DNA from: Antedon mediterranea
Lineage: Eukaryota; Echinodermata; Crinoidea; Comatulida; Antedonidae
Direction of reading: 5' to 3'
DNA length: 64,000 nt
Assembly: GCF_964355755.1 (NCBI RefSeq)
Contig: NC_092675.1
Coordinates: forward strand, 21,342,912 to 21,406,911
Shown: positions 1 to 11,309 of the stretch, piece after piece
How the letters are laid out: the number at the start of each line of letters is the position of its first letter
Numbering within the stretch: the first letter of the stretch is position 1
The notes under the pieces: generated by a model
Told to the model about the DNA's origin: nothing
The model's input: the letters and a program-made list of their open reading frames with translations, nothing else
Database searches by the model: none
Program-made: the position numbers and the translations under genes

Positions 1-72
1 TGCTGTTCCGCCGTACCACGCCGAGAATGTTAAAGAGTCGCTATCCAATCGAGTTCGAACAATACCATGAAA

Positions 73-144
73 GCCCCAGTGGTCTAATGGTTAGGACATC
101 TGCATATCAAGCAGACGGTCCGAGTTCGAGTCTCGGTTGGGGCG
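73..144 (+). tRNA. tRNA-like gene, anticodon AUC (unit 1)
   Basis: A full cloverleaf can be drawn. The acceptor stem is GCCCCAG with TTGGGGC (seven pairs, the last a G-T wobble) and the discriminator is G. The D arm is GTCT/GGAC around AATGGTTA. The anticodon stem is TCTGC/GCAGA with loop ATATCAA, and the T arm is CCGAG/CTCGG with loop TTCGAGT. The anticodon (106-108) is ATC, which reads the Asp codon GAU. The D and T arms resemble animal tRNA-Glu more than tRNA-Asp. Box A and box B are intact and a T5 run follows at 147-151 as a Pol III terminator. No intron and no encoded CCA are seen. A34 in a two-codon box is very unusual in eukaryotes, so a tRNA-derived repeat remains possible. Confidence 0.8.
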
Positions 145-436
145 ACTTTTTCTCATTCTCACAGATTTCCTCATCTTTATCGTTTCAAATTAATAAATTA
201 AATTTCAGTATATCACCGGGCGGTTTAGAATTAATGTTCTTTGCCTACTGTGTTTATATATATAAAAGTATCTCTTCGGAGATCCCGCCTCGTGAATAAA
301 AATACTGTAAGATGAGGGTGTATCAATTTGATCTCTGTTGCGCGTGTGTACAACTGAGGACTAGTGCTGTTCCGCCGTACCACGCCGAGAATGTTAAAGA
401 GTCGCTATCCAATCGAGTTCGAACAATACCATGAAA

Positions 437-508
437 GCCCCAGTGGTCTAATGGTTAGGACATCTGCATATCAAGCAGACGGTCCGAGTTCGAGTCTCGG
501 TTGGGGCG
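437..508 (+). tRNA. tRNA-like gene, anticodon AUC (unit 2)
   Basis: This copy is identical to the unit 1 copy across the tRNA, including the complete GCCCCAG acceptor strand, the ATATCAA anticodon loop and the following T-run. It keeps the G1-C72 pair. Confidence 0.8.
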
Positions 509-799
509 ACTTTTTCTCATTCTCACAGATTTCCTCATCTTTATCGTTTCAAATTAATTAATTAAATTTCAGTATATCACCGGGCGGTTTAGAATTAATG
601 TTCTTTGCCTACTGTGTTTATATATATAAAAGTATCTCTTCGGAGATCCCGCCTCGTGAATAAAAATACTGTAAGATGAGGGTGTATCAATTTGATCTCT
701 GTTGCGCGTGTGTACAACTGAGTACTAGTGCTGTTCCGCCGTACCACGCCGAGAATGTTAAAGAGTCGCTAGCCAATCGAGTTCGAACAATACCATGAA

Positions 800-871
800 A
801 CCCCAGTGGTCTAATGGTTAGGACATCTGCATATCAAGCAGACGGTCCGAGTTCGAGTCTCGGTTGGGGCG
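800..871 (+). tRNA. tRNA-like gene, anticodon AUC, first base altered (unit 3)
   Basis: The body is the same as in units 1 and 2, but the G that should open the acceptor stem is missing. The mature 5' base would be A opposite C72, a mismatch at the stem end. The anticodon loop and T-run are unchanged. This copy may be processed less well or may be a decaying one. Confidence 0.7.
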
Positions 872-1163
872 ACTTTTTCTCATTCTCACAGATTTCCTCA
901 TCTTTATCGTTTCAAATTAATAAATTAAATTTCAGTATATCACCGGGCGGTTTAGAATTAATGTTCTTTGCCTACTGTGTTTATATATATAAAAGTATCT
1001 CTTCGGAGATCCCGCCTCGTGAATAAAAATACTGTAAGATGAGGGTGTATCAATTTGATCTCTGTTGCGCGTGTGTACAACTGAGGACTAGTGCTGTTCC
1101 GCCGTACCACGCCGAGAATGTTAAAGAGTCGCTATCCAATCGAGTTCGAACAATACCATGAAA

Positions 1164-1235
1164 GCCCCAGTGGTCTAATGGTTAGGACATCTGCATATCA
1201 AGCAGACGGTCCGAGTTCGAGTCTCGGTTGGGGCG
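1164..1235 (+). tRNA. tRNA-like gene, anticodon AUC (unit 4)
   Basis: This is an intact copy with G1-C72, loop ATATCAA and a T-run directly after the discriminator. It is the same as units 1 and 2. Confidence 0.8.
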
Positions 1236-1526
1236 ACTTTTTCTCATTCTCACAGATTTCCTCATCTTTATCGTTTCAAATTAATTAATTAAATTTCAGT
1301 ATATCACCGGGCGGTTTAGAATTAATGTTCTTTGCCTACTGTGTTTATATATATAAAAGTATCTCTTCGGAGATCCCGCCTCGTGAATAAAAATACTGTA
1401 AGATGAGGGTGTATCAATTTGATCTCTGTTGCGCGTGTGTACAACTGAGTACTAGTGCTGTTCCGCCGTACCACGCCGAGAATGTTAAAGAGTCGCTATC
1501 AAATCGAGTTCGAACAATACCATGAA

Positions 1527-1598
1527 ACCCCAGTGGTCTAATGGTTAGGACATCTGCATATCAAGCAGGCGGTCCGAGTTCGAGTCTCGGTTGGGGCG
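1527..1598 (+). tRNA. tRNA-like gene, anticodon AUC, degenerate (unit 5)
   Basis: The opening G is missing as in unit 3. The anticodon stem also has a G in place of A on its 3' side (GCAGG), leaving a T-G wobble at the outer pair. The unit breaks off 40 bp later at a (TA)n run, so this is the edge copy of the array. Confidence 0.65.
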
Positions 1599-1639
1599 AC
1601 TTTTTCTCATTCTCACAGATTTCCTCATGTTTATCGTTT

Positions 1640-1668
<29 letters not shown>

Positions 1669-1679
<11 letters not shown>

Positions 1680-1900
1680 CATACTGTAAATTATAGAAAC
1701 AGTGCTCATATTCGGAACAGTGCTCATATTCGGAACTCGCCCTGTAAGCGAGAGGTTGCAGGTTCGAATCCAGCCAGAGACATTTTTTCATACAACTAAA
1801 AAATACGGAACTTTCGCCAATGAGCTATGCTCGACGCGATTATGAGATCATGTTCCGAATATGAGCACTGTTTCTATAATTTACAGTATGATTTATATAT
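1669..1900. mobile_element. Foldback element with long perfect inverted ends and a tRNA 3' half inside
   Basis: The left arm (about 1670-1717) and right arm (1852-1900) are exact reverse complements over at least 41 bp and about 48 bp with the flanking AT bases. Between them, 1738-1785 has the look of a tRNA 3' half: a CTCGC/GCGAG stem, then GGTTCGAATCC (box B) and a T-run. Both sides run into (TA)n microsatellite, which suits a TA-targeting inverted-repeat transposon but hides any target duplication. A second, one-ended copy lies at 30284-30440. No coding capacity is seen. Confidence 0.75.
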
Positions 1901-1929
1901 AATTTACACAGTGCTACGCAACATCATTG

Positions 1930-2029
<100 letters not shown>

Positions 2030-2220
2030 ACTCGTTAATAAACGTAATTTGATAATGACGAACTGTTATAATATATACTTGTAACTTTCCCCAGATTCAA
2101 ATTCAATTGCTAGTAATTTAATTTCAACATTTGTTTCTTACAAAATACATTGAAAAAAAGCACCTCGTACAAACATAAACAAAAAGTTAAATTGCATAAA
2201 TAGAATGTATTTTTTATTAC

Positions 2221-4802
2221 TCAAGTACGTTGTTTCCACACCACTCTCCCATTTCCAAGTGCCTGGATAATTAATATCATTAAGACCAATCCAGTATTCT
2301 TGGCACAATCCGTTAAAACGCACAAATTCGTTCTCATCCTGTGACGTTATTGATACTAAGGTGGCACCATGTGTTCCACAATTGTATTTTGCATTGTGCC
2401 ATGTTTGCGGACTACCAGTAAACTGTTTGTAACAGCTTCCTTCAAATGCAAGCCAAGTAGATGGACATCCACCAGACACTAAAAAATATTGTAAATATTG
2501 GTTGATATGATTTTTATATACTGTATAACAACATACTTTTACGAATCTCAAATCCTGAAATTTTACCATGATTGACATCTTATTTTTTCCTAGATCAATA
2601 CTTACAGGAATAGTAAAAGCATATCAACTAAATCAGCCCATTGGCTGTATCCTAAATGTACGCATTGATTTTAAATTTGAATTATATTGTTTAATGTATG
2701 CAAGTAAGAAGGAATGAAATGAATCAAGCGCTCAGAAACTGAGAGTGAAATACTTGCAAAAAAAAGATTTTAAAGGGTAAGAAAGATCTTTGGCGAAATG
2801 CTATTAATTTTCGGCCAATAAAAACACACATAAAAAAAGATTTTAATCGGCTTTTATGACGTCATCAATATATCGATATTTTTTCCCAAAATCAATAGGT
2901 ATAGTCTGTTACATATAAAAAAACAAATTAAGGAGATAACTTCAAAATTGTGGACTTTAACTTGTAAAAAAAAAAAAAAGTAGTACCGTAATGTGCTTTT
3001 CATTTTGTCTAGTACAAAACAATTAGGTATATGTATCTTATGTAGAAGAAAATAATATAAAAGTCAAAAGTAATGAACTGTACTGCTGTATAACACGATG
3101 CACTTGGTTTTCTATACCTCGATCAACACTTATAACAATCTCTTACAATCAATAGCAACCAAGGTTATATAAGTATCTGAATGGGCCAAATTAGTATGGT
3201 ATAGTGTTTCAACTTAACAATTACGCTAATAAAACATCAATTAGCCACGAAAGGATTTAATAAGCGAGACATTTTTTCTAATGGAAATCATAGTGAAATT
3301 GTAGATGTTTTTTGTATGAACTGATTAATAAGTGTACCTTGGGCCATTATTTGATTAGTGAATAGGAGAAGTAGTGACTTGTTTGCGTGAACATTATTCT
3401 ATAAATATATTTTAATTTATTTGTGATTATACTCACTGGTTAATGCATAATACAAATTATAACGTACCGTAATATCTACAATGTTTCTGAATGTACCATA
3501 GAATGTAAGTTTTTAGTCGCGTGGACGCGACTCTTTAGTTCACTATGTCGGTCGGTTGGACTGTCGGTCTGTCTGTCGGTCCGGTATCACTATGCGTTTT
3601 ATTGATTTTCTGTACTTTTTGAACTGTTTTGATGTCAACATCATTTACGTGAAATTGTGGACCTCCTATTGTGAATGACGTTAGAGTTGCGCAACGTGAT
3701 TTACGCGCGATTTAACGATTTTCTCGTATTTAACATAGGTCAAAAACCAAATAACATTTTAAATTGAAACTTTGCAAAAGTTTAATTTATATCAGGCGCT
3801 AACTTTCTGTTGGAAAAAAATGTGTTTTACACAAAGTTACGCGCGCACGCGCATTTAAATTTTAAAATGCGCAAAATTAATTTTTAATCAACTTTCTACG
3901 CGTTTCTTGTCATTTTGAGCATGTCAAAAATTCCCATACGCCCGCAAATTTTTACGCGCGCGGTGCGCACGTAGCGTTAAATACATACTTTTTTCGCGTG
4001 ATTTATGTTTTTGCAGCCTTTTCTAATAATTTTACCAACTTTTAAACAATTTCGACTTAAAATTACGTCATACGAGCACGTCGAATTGGATAATTTGCGC
4101 ACGTTTTGGATGAAAAAGTTAAAAAATTCTCAAAATTATGCCTTTTGAGTTCACTATGCCGGTCGGTCGGTCTGTCGGTCTGTCTGTCGGTCCGGTATCA
4201 CTATGCATTGTAGCACGCGACTTAATGGCTTTTGGCCTTGTTTTACATTAATACATTGCTATGCATGACGTAGTAACTTTAGTTATTTTGTAAATAAATA
4301 TGAAATATCTATATAATGTTTTTGAACACATGATATATAGGCCATATAAGTTATAATTATTATTTACAGCAAAGTGAACCTTAATAATAATTAATATATA
4401 AGCGCATTAGTCACACGACACACAAAACAGAATGAACTTATACGTGGAATAATATATTTATATGATTAAGCATCAGTTACTCAATTTTGACTCCATATTG
4501 ATTACACTTTAATTATATTAATGGTATCAATCTATATTTTTTCAGTGTTAACATTTTTTTTATTAAAAAATTGAAATTAATGATTTTAATTTTTATTACC
4601 CGATAATATAGAGCCCGTTTTTGACTAGTTCTTTAATATAATTACCATGATTACACCACAAAATTAAAAATAAAGATTATCATTGAAAGAGCTATCGTCA
4701 AAATCTAAACCACGTGTTTGGATAGAAAAAATATTAATACTTACCAACAATAAATTTGTAGTGAAAAGTTATTAAAAATAGAATATTTGCGGATCTCAGC
4801 AT
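2221..4802 (-). CDS. Secreted C-type lectin-like protein, two 5' exons only (partial)
   Basis: Exon 1 (4745-4802) starts at an ATG and encodes a hydrophobic leader beginning MLRSANILFLITF, ending at a GGTAAGTA donor in phase 1. Exon 2 (2221-2478) follows a TTTTTTAG acceptor in the matching phase and encodes the first half of a C-type lectin domain. It has the opening GGCPSTWLAFEGSCYKQF, then the W-x-A-x-x-x-C helix region (TWHNAKYNC), A-T-L-V-S-I, and YWIGLND with a following TWKW. It ends at a TTGA|GTAATA donor. The second half, with the WND and Ca/sugar-binding residues, must lie in another exon. I found none between 1 and 2220, where the tRNA array sits, so the gene either continues outside the window or is truncated. 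The ligand cannot be inferred. Family identity is firm; joining of exon 1 is inferred from the phase match. Confidence 0.75.
3515..4222. repeat. Dispersed 0.7-kb repeat with AGTCGCGT ends and GTCGGTCGG blocks
   Basis: The ends form an 8-bp inverted repeat (AGTCGCGT at 3515, ACGCGACT at 4215). Just inside each side is a near-identical direct block of about 60 bp made of GTCGGTCGGT and GTCTGTCTGTCGG units followed by CCGGTATCACTATGC (3536-3597 and 4147-4208). The interior is rich in CGCG and ACGCG words and has no long frame. A related copy in reverse orientation is at 18605-18745. The element lies within the lectin intron. It is probably a non-autonomous transposon of unknown superfamily. Confidence 0.6.
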
Positions 4803-5454
4803 CGTACATGTAGCCTGCTGTGCATTTGTGATTTCAAAATTACATAACGTAAGATTGTTTGTATAGATTCTTAAATACATCACCACTTGAGAAAGCAAAG
4901 GAGTATGGGATTGAATGACCAACATGACGTTATAATTAAACGTACATTATTAGTCATATGACTCTCTACAAGTAAAGTATTTTTCTCCTTTCAATCGTAA
5001 GTGTAATTTAATGTATTTGTGCTATATTTTTCTTGTTATCTACACACTTTGTTATTTCTTTGATTTTGTTTCAAGGTTAAAGACAATTACAACATAAAAA
5101 CTTGGAAGGCCAAGTTCTTAAATTAGTTATTTGTGTTTTTTTTACTTTCAATTTTACTTTATTGTTTTATTATGATTGTACCATTATGACTGTGTGTCAC
5201 TAAAACTGAGAAAACTTTACCAAATTTGTGTAGGCAAACTACTGTAAAATGTGTATACAACGTATTTTCCGCATTTTGCGGACATTTGTAAACTCGGCTA
5301 CACTAGCAAAGTTTTAAAAACGTTTCTTGACAAAATCATGAAAAGACGAGACTTTTCAACACAAGCATGCTTAAGTGTAGACCAGTTGACAAACTTGGGC
5401 AAACAAGTTTACAGATTTGAATTCTACAAGGCAAACGTAACCACTTTTCTCGAT
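4803..5454. other. AT-rich spacer upstream of the lectin gene
   Basis: This would hold the promoter of the lectin gene read leftward. No clear TATA box or conserved block was recognised. The right part begins to show GTAAACTCGGC-type words shared with the next repeat. Confidence 0.4.
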
Positions 5455-5790
5455 CAAATCCTGAGTTTGCAAACAAGTTTACTAGTGCAGACCAGATTTA
5501 AAAAAAATAGTTTACAAAGACTTGTAAACTCAAAGAACCAAATAGCATAATAATCGTGCATGTGACATGCACGTGTGGACAGAATTCTGTAGTTGTGCAA
5601 ACTCAGAGTTTGCAAATAAGGTTTGATAGAGTTTATCAGTGCAGACCAGACTTGTAAACTCAACGAAACAAATAACAGTAATAATTGTGCAGGTGGACAG
5701 AATTACTGTAGTTCTGCAAACTGAGAGTTTGCAAATAATGTTTGATCAAGTTTGCTAGTTTGTAGACTATATAGGTAAATCATCATTATC
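5455..5790. repeat. Imperfect tandem repeat, about 154-bp unit
   Basis: The segment starting AGTGCAGACCAGA recurs at 5484 and 5638, followed each time by TTGTAAACTCAA, ACAAATA, a TGTGCA stretch, GGACAGAATT, TGCAAACT and AGAGTTTGCAAATAA. A short 9-bp-arm hairpin (CGTGCATGT G ACATGCACG) sits in the first copy near 5556. The open frames here, 5251-5550 on plus and 5454-5663 on minus, have no recognisable protein. Confidence 0.6.
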
Positions 5791-5965
5791 TGTATCGTTT
5801 ATCAGTGGGAACCCAATTTATAAACTGATTGCAGTGGACGTTGCACTCATTTGTAGTGTTAAGGTAAGATACTAGTAATCTATTTAATAATAATAGTAAG
5901 TATTATTAACGTGGTCATGAAAACAACACATCAAGTCACTGGTCTTGAAACAAAATTGTATCACA

Positions 5966-8900
5966 ATGAAGAAACTTTCAATTACAATATGCCTTCTTGT
6001 TTTATTGTTTTCAAGTAAGTGCGATTTTCAAGAAGTAAAATGTATTGTATCAATCGAAACAGTATGCCTATTATTTCGTGTTGTAATGATATGATTGTGT
6101 AACAACTTTGTCCACTGCTAATTAGGCTTACAAACAGAAAAGGGGTTGGGTGCTACATACACACAGTAGCATTTTTCTGTAACGTATCGCATATAGTTTA
6201 CAAAACACATTTAACCTATAGGCCTAACATATACCAGGTTATTTATTTTTATAATAAAGTATAATAAGTAAGTACTTTTATTTCATCTTAATATCTGATT
6301 GACCAATATCTGTTCTACATACAGGTTCCGTGATTATTGCTGAACCATTAGACATCTTAGAGATACATCAGGTAACATTTGATACAGCCGTGGTTCAATT
6401 TGTGTCGAATTTGGTATACGATGCAGAAATCTGGGCACAGACAACTGAATGCTATAAGGTAACAACGTCTGAGCTGTTTTGAACATCAACCTTTCGATTT
6501 ATATGCGGGCAGTGGTTCTAGATCATTGCGCGGTGTTTCATTGCGTGGTGTCTGTGATTGACCAGTTTGTGATTGACGGTTTGATCGTTGATGTCCAATC
6601 GGTCAACTATACTTTAGTTATATCAGGGAAGAGTAAAATTGCATTGTTGGTTATATGTTCTTAAACAATCAGATCATTTCAAGTCGTTGATTTTGTTATA
6701 CTTTTCTGTTTTGTTGCAGTGCAAGTCGCTATTTGTTTCGGATTTATTGTCAATGGAACATGTTGAATTACTTGTTGATACAAGGTATCCAATGCTATTC
6801 CAAGTTAAAGAAAAATACAACACAACTAGTAATACAAGGTAAACTTTTATTTTTTAAAGTTTTGTTTACTCCTCATTAACGTTAAAAAGCACCATTCAGG
6901 TCATACGTTTATTTACGCAGAAATAATAATTATACCCTTTCAGTGTTAGTTTTAGATATCATTTTGGTGAAAATGGAAAATACAACGTTTCAGTTGAAAT
7001 TGATGAGAAATATCAGTTTATTTTTGTTGTTGACGTTTTAAAGAAACCAGATTTTAGTGCTACACGTAAGTTTTGAAAATCGCACATTTCTTCTTTATTA
7101 TTTACAATACTAAATAACAAACTGTAATAGTGAGTAGTTTGTCAAATGATTAGGACCTAGCTTACAGGATAGGCTTAAATTTAATATTGTGTGTCAACAA
7201 GGTGTAAATAATCGAAATTGGAAAAGTTTACTGCGCACTTTTTCGAAATGAGCTCCTGTCGTTAGCGGTAACAACCCTACCTAAATGACCCTTGTTACTT
7301 GTTGGCTAGTGTCAGTATGCATATTGAAATTCTCAGGTTTACAGTAATTTATCTTATAACTTATATTTTCAGCAATCTTTGTAGCAATTGGAATATATGC
7401 TGGTCTCATATGCTTGTATATTGCATTAAAACAAGCTTCAAGGTAGGTGTAGTAATGCTTTTTACAAAATTATATCATTTTGTAAAATCCATAATTTCAA
7501 ATGTTTAATCAGAGAGACCCTGTTACCAAACAATAAACGTAGACGACCAAGTTGACCAATGACAAGCGACAGTTCAAATATTCCATCAATTGTGATTGAC
7601 CAAATCACTTACGTTACGCTTACGTCCTTGTCTCTAGTGGGAACCAAGTATTACCGCATATAGGCCTACCAATACAATAAGTTTTTCTATTTTCAGACAC
7701 AAGTGTGTAAATAAAGTATGTTGTTGTTGTGGATCAGATGTCCTAAACAACAATGTAAGTATACCATTCTAGAGTAACAGTAACATGTTGATGCAAAAAT
7801 TAGTTTATTATGTGCTGATACAATAATTAAGCTTTTGATAAAGAGGTCATTGTATATTATTGTCAGCAGAGACTATACGGTACCATATGTGGGATGACAA
7901 TTGCTGCAAAACCGAATAATGCATCCTGTTTGTACGTTGTCGCTTAAAATGATACCGCTCTTATAATTGTATCAGGTGATTTGTCCACTAATGACGTAAC
8001 TGGTTATCGTTACGTACATGCACCATCTCTTAGGTTACATTCACACCTACCTGTTTCTCCGTTTTATGGAACGGAACACTGCGAACACTAAACACAGTGC
8101 ATCTTTCGGAAGAGTAAAGGATTACCCCGGTGTCCGAGTGGTACTTATCCCCTGTGGTTGTGGACAGCAAGGGAGGGAGATGGAAGTTATTCTAGGTGTA
8201 GTATCCGGTCCACTGCGCTTTGAGAGAGGGTAATCTTATACAATACTTATCCATTATTCATTACACTCATGTCCAGCCATTTAATTCATTCAGTACAAAT
8301 AATCAACAACAATAATTACAAAATACATTTTAATTGAACAATTTAATATATGCAGGCAACGGTTTCGCTAGAACATCTCAAACAAGAACAAACTTCTCAG
8401 GCTGAACAAAGCAGCGCTAACAGTGGCAAGAAACCAAGGACGAAACGATTGAGATCATTGGACACATTCAGAGGGTAAAGACAATTTTGTTCTTGTGCGC
8501 CACGCATGTATGTTTTTTTGGGAGAATAAAACAGTAAAATATAAGAATTATTACTATTGTTTATCCTTAAATGATATGTTTTGTTTAGAGTGCCTTCGTT
8601 TCGGGACCGTAGACGAAGGAGACTGTACGTCCGTCTTCTACGTTGAGGTCTGCCACTCTTCCTATCGACTCATGTACACAACTGTGATTGTGATTTTTTT
8701 TTTTAATTTAACTATGAAGTTCTATGTTATATTATCTTTCATACACAAAGTGTCGTTGATTAATATTCTTGATTTAAACATGAATGGCGTTTCTTTTTTT
8801 TTATATAGTCTCTCATTAGTAATAATGATTTTTGTTAATTATGGTGGAGGACGATATTGGTATTTTGAACACAGCATATGGAATGGTTAGTTAATTTTGT

Positions 8901-11256
8901 AAATAATGCAACAAAAGTAAATCTTATGAATGATAGTCCCATTGTACCAACATACCTGTAGGCCTACTAGCGAAGCAAAAAATAACAGTGTGGCTTCTAT
9001 ATCGTCATACAAAATATGGTTCGTCGCTGATTCTTCACAATTGATACTATTCAGAAATACAATTATCAAATATAATGTAAAGATATCAATTATGCGCTTT
9101 GTCCGTTTATTCATTGATATACAAGTGATCTTTTTCTTTTTAAGGTCTTACAGTAGCTGACCTTGTTTTCCCTTGGTAAGTAATCAATTTAACATTGTTT
9201 TTAATTTTGGCACATGGTGACGCTTATTTCAGTATACTAAATCATCATCTTATCTTATTTACTCTTCCTTGTGTAATATCGAGTTTTACTCGTGTTTTAA
9301 TGATTCCAATACACTTCTTTCGTAGGTTTGTATTTATTATGGGAACTTCAATAACTCTATCCCAGCATTCTTTGCGTTCCAAAGGAATAACCAAGCTTCA
9401 AATTTTCAAGAAGATAATTCGTCGAACAATCATACTCTTTCTGCTTGGTCTATTTCTAAACACTGCTGGAGGTAATGAAATTATTTATTTGTGTACTGTA
9501 TCTCCAATCAAGTCAAAACGTACTTTTTTTAAAATTAATTTAAATCTTTATTGTTAACAACAGTTGACTTTGAGCTGATGGTAACGAGAAACAGGCCCTC
9601 TTTAGTCTTCGTCATATCTTCGTCTTTGATCTTCGCTATCTGGCTTTCTTCGTCTTTCTTCGCTATCTGGCTTTCTCTGTCGTATTTTTGTCTTTCTTCG
9701 CTATTCGGCTTTCTTCGTCATCTCCTTGTCTTTCTTCGCTATCTGGCTTAGCTTTCTTTATCATCTCTTCGTCTTCGCTTTCTGGCTTTCTTCGTCTTCT
9801 TTCTTCGCTATCTGACTTTCTTCATCATTTCTTCGTCATCTCCTTGGCTTTCTTCGTCATCTCTTTGGCTTTCTTCGTCATCTCTTTGGCTTTCTTCGTC
9901 ATCTTTTCGTCTTTCTTTGTCATGTTTTTGTCTTTCTTGGTCATCTTTTCATCATCTCTTCGTCTTTCTTCCTAATCTCTCTTTGTCTTTCTTCGTCATC
10001 TCTTTGTGTCTTCGTCGTCATCTTTTCGTCTTTCTTTGTCATCTTTTTGTGTCTTTGTCGTCTCTTCTAAATATTGATGTCTTGTTAAATTTGCCATAAC
10101 GTGTTTCTTTATTCAAGGTCATAACGATTTACATTTTATAAGGATTCCGGGAGTTCTTCAGAGATTTAGTATTTCGTATTTTGTTGTTGCAATCTTGGAA
10201 TTAATGTTCGCAAAAGCCACACGAAAGGTGTCAGAGGTACGTTCATTATTATCATTTTCAGTAATTTAAAAAAAAAAAACGAAAAAAAAAAAAAACGTGA
10301 AGTGACATTATTGGATGTCGACAGCGTGATTTGATTTGACGTAAGCATTACGAGGCGTATTTGTAGAACAGAAGCACGTAACGTGATTGGACATAGACAG
10401 TGTGACGTGATTGGATATAGACACTATGAATTGAAGTTATTTTATATAGATGAATAGTTGCAGGCAACGTGATGCTTTAAAGTCAAATACAAATACTTGA
10501 GTATTACGCACAGTATTCAAATATAAATAGGATGTAAAGGGCAACTTTATTAACAGGTTGGTTTCAAATAGTTTTTGTACACTTCTATTAGGGTAACTGG
10601 TACAGTTATGTGGCCGATGTCTTCGATTACTGGGCTGAGTGGTTGGTCATCATTGCACTGCTGGTAACGCATACATGTCTTACGTTTTTACTACCAGTTT
10701 CTGGATGCCCAACGTAAGTATCTTTATTTATATTTTGGTATTTGGAAAGTTTTAGAATAAGTCTAAACACAGAAAAAATATTTTGAAAGGAACACGGTAT
10801 CTCAATTCAGTTTCAGAAAAATGACAACTATGTCATATAATTAACATAATTTGAAATAGCGCATCAAATTTAGTGTGTCTATCTTTTTTAATAGTGGCTA
10901 TCTTGGACCCGGAGGAGATATGATCTATGGAAAGAATAGTTCTTATAGTCTGTGTACTGGTGGTGCTGCCGGATATATTGATAAATGGTTCTTTGGTGAA
11001 GACCATATCTACCAATATCCAACTTGCCAGGTAGTATTGAATAGTGTTATGGCTCATTAAATTATAGTAGGCCTAAACGTTTGGCATTAAAGTGTTGTTC
11101 TTTTTAGGCTGTCTATGGCACAGGAGCGTACGATCCCGAGGGTATGCTAGGCTCAATTACTTCAATTTTCATGACTTTTTTGGGACTTCAGGTAAAAATA
11201 ATTGCAGTTGCAATAGAAAAACTATTGTATCTTCATAATATAGTACAGAAAACGAC

Positions 11257-11309
<53 letters not shown>

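Larger units (their letters stand above)
1..1640 (+). repeat. Tandem array of a 364-bp tRNA-bearing unit (4.5 copies)
   Basis: Units begin at about 1, 365, 729, 1092 and 1456, so the period is 363-364 bp. The copies are nearly identical. Each holds one tRNA-like gene followed by a T-run, then an AT-rich spacer, a TATATATATAAAAG stretch, a small UUCG-loop hairpin and a GC-rich segment that leads into the next unit. Two diagnostic differences alternate: AATAAATTAAA with GAGGACTAG in units 1 and 3, and AATTAATTAAA with GAGTACTAG in units 2 and 4. This gives an A-B-A-B higher-order pattern. The fifth unit is cut off near 1640, where a (TA)n run begins. The left edge of the window lies inside the array, so the true copy number is unknown. 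Short open frames across the units are only read-through of the tRNA and spacer. Confidence 0.95.

Noticed and set aside
27-1288. Repeated 65-90-codon open frames over the tRNA array
   Set aside because: They read straight through the tRNA and spacer of each unit; the repeats explain their likeness and no protein domain is seen.
1738-1785. A tRNA-Thr (TGT) gene
   Set aside because: Only the anticodon arm and T arm are present; base 33 is C rather than T, and no acceptor or D arm can be found, so it is a fragment in a foldback element.
8018-8233. Small plus-strand gene between HGSNAT exons
   Set aside because: It lies wholly in an intron of a gene whose exons close without it, and has no recognised domain.
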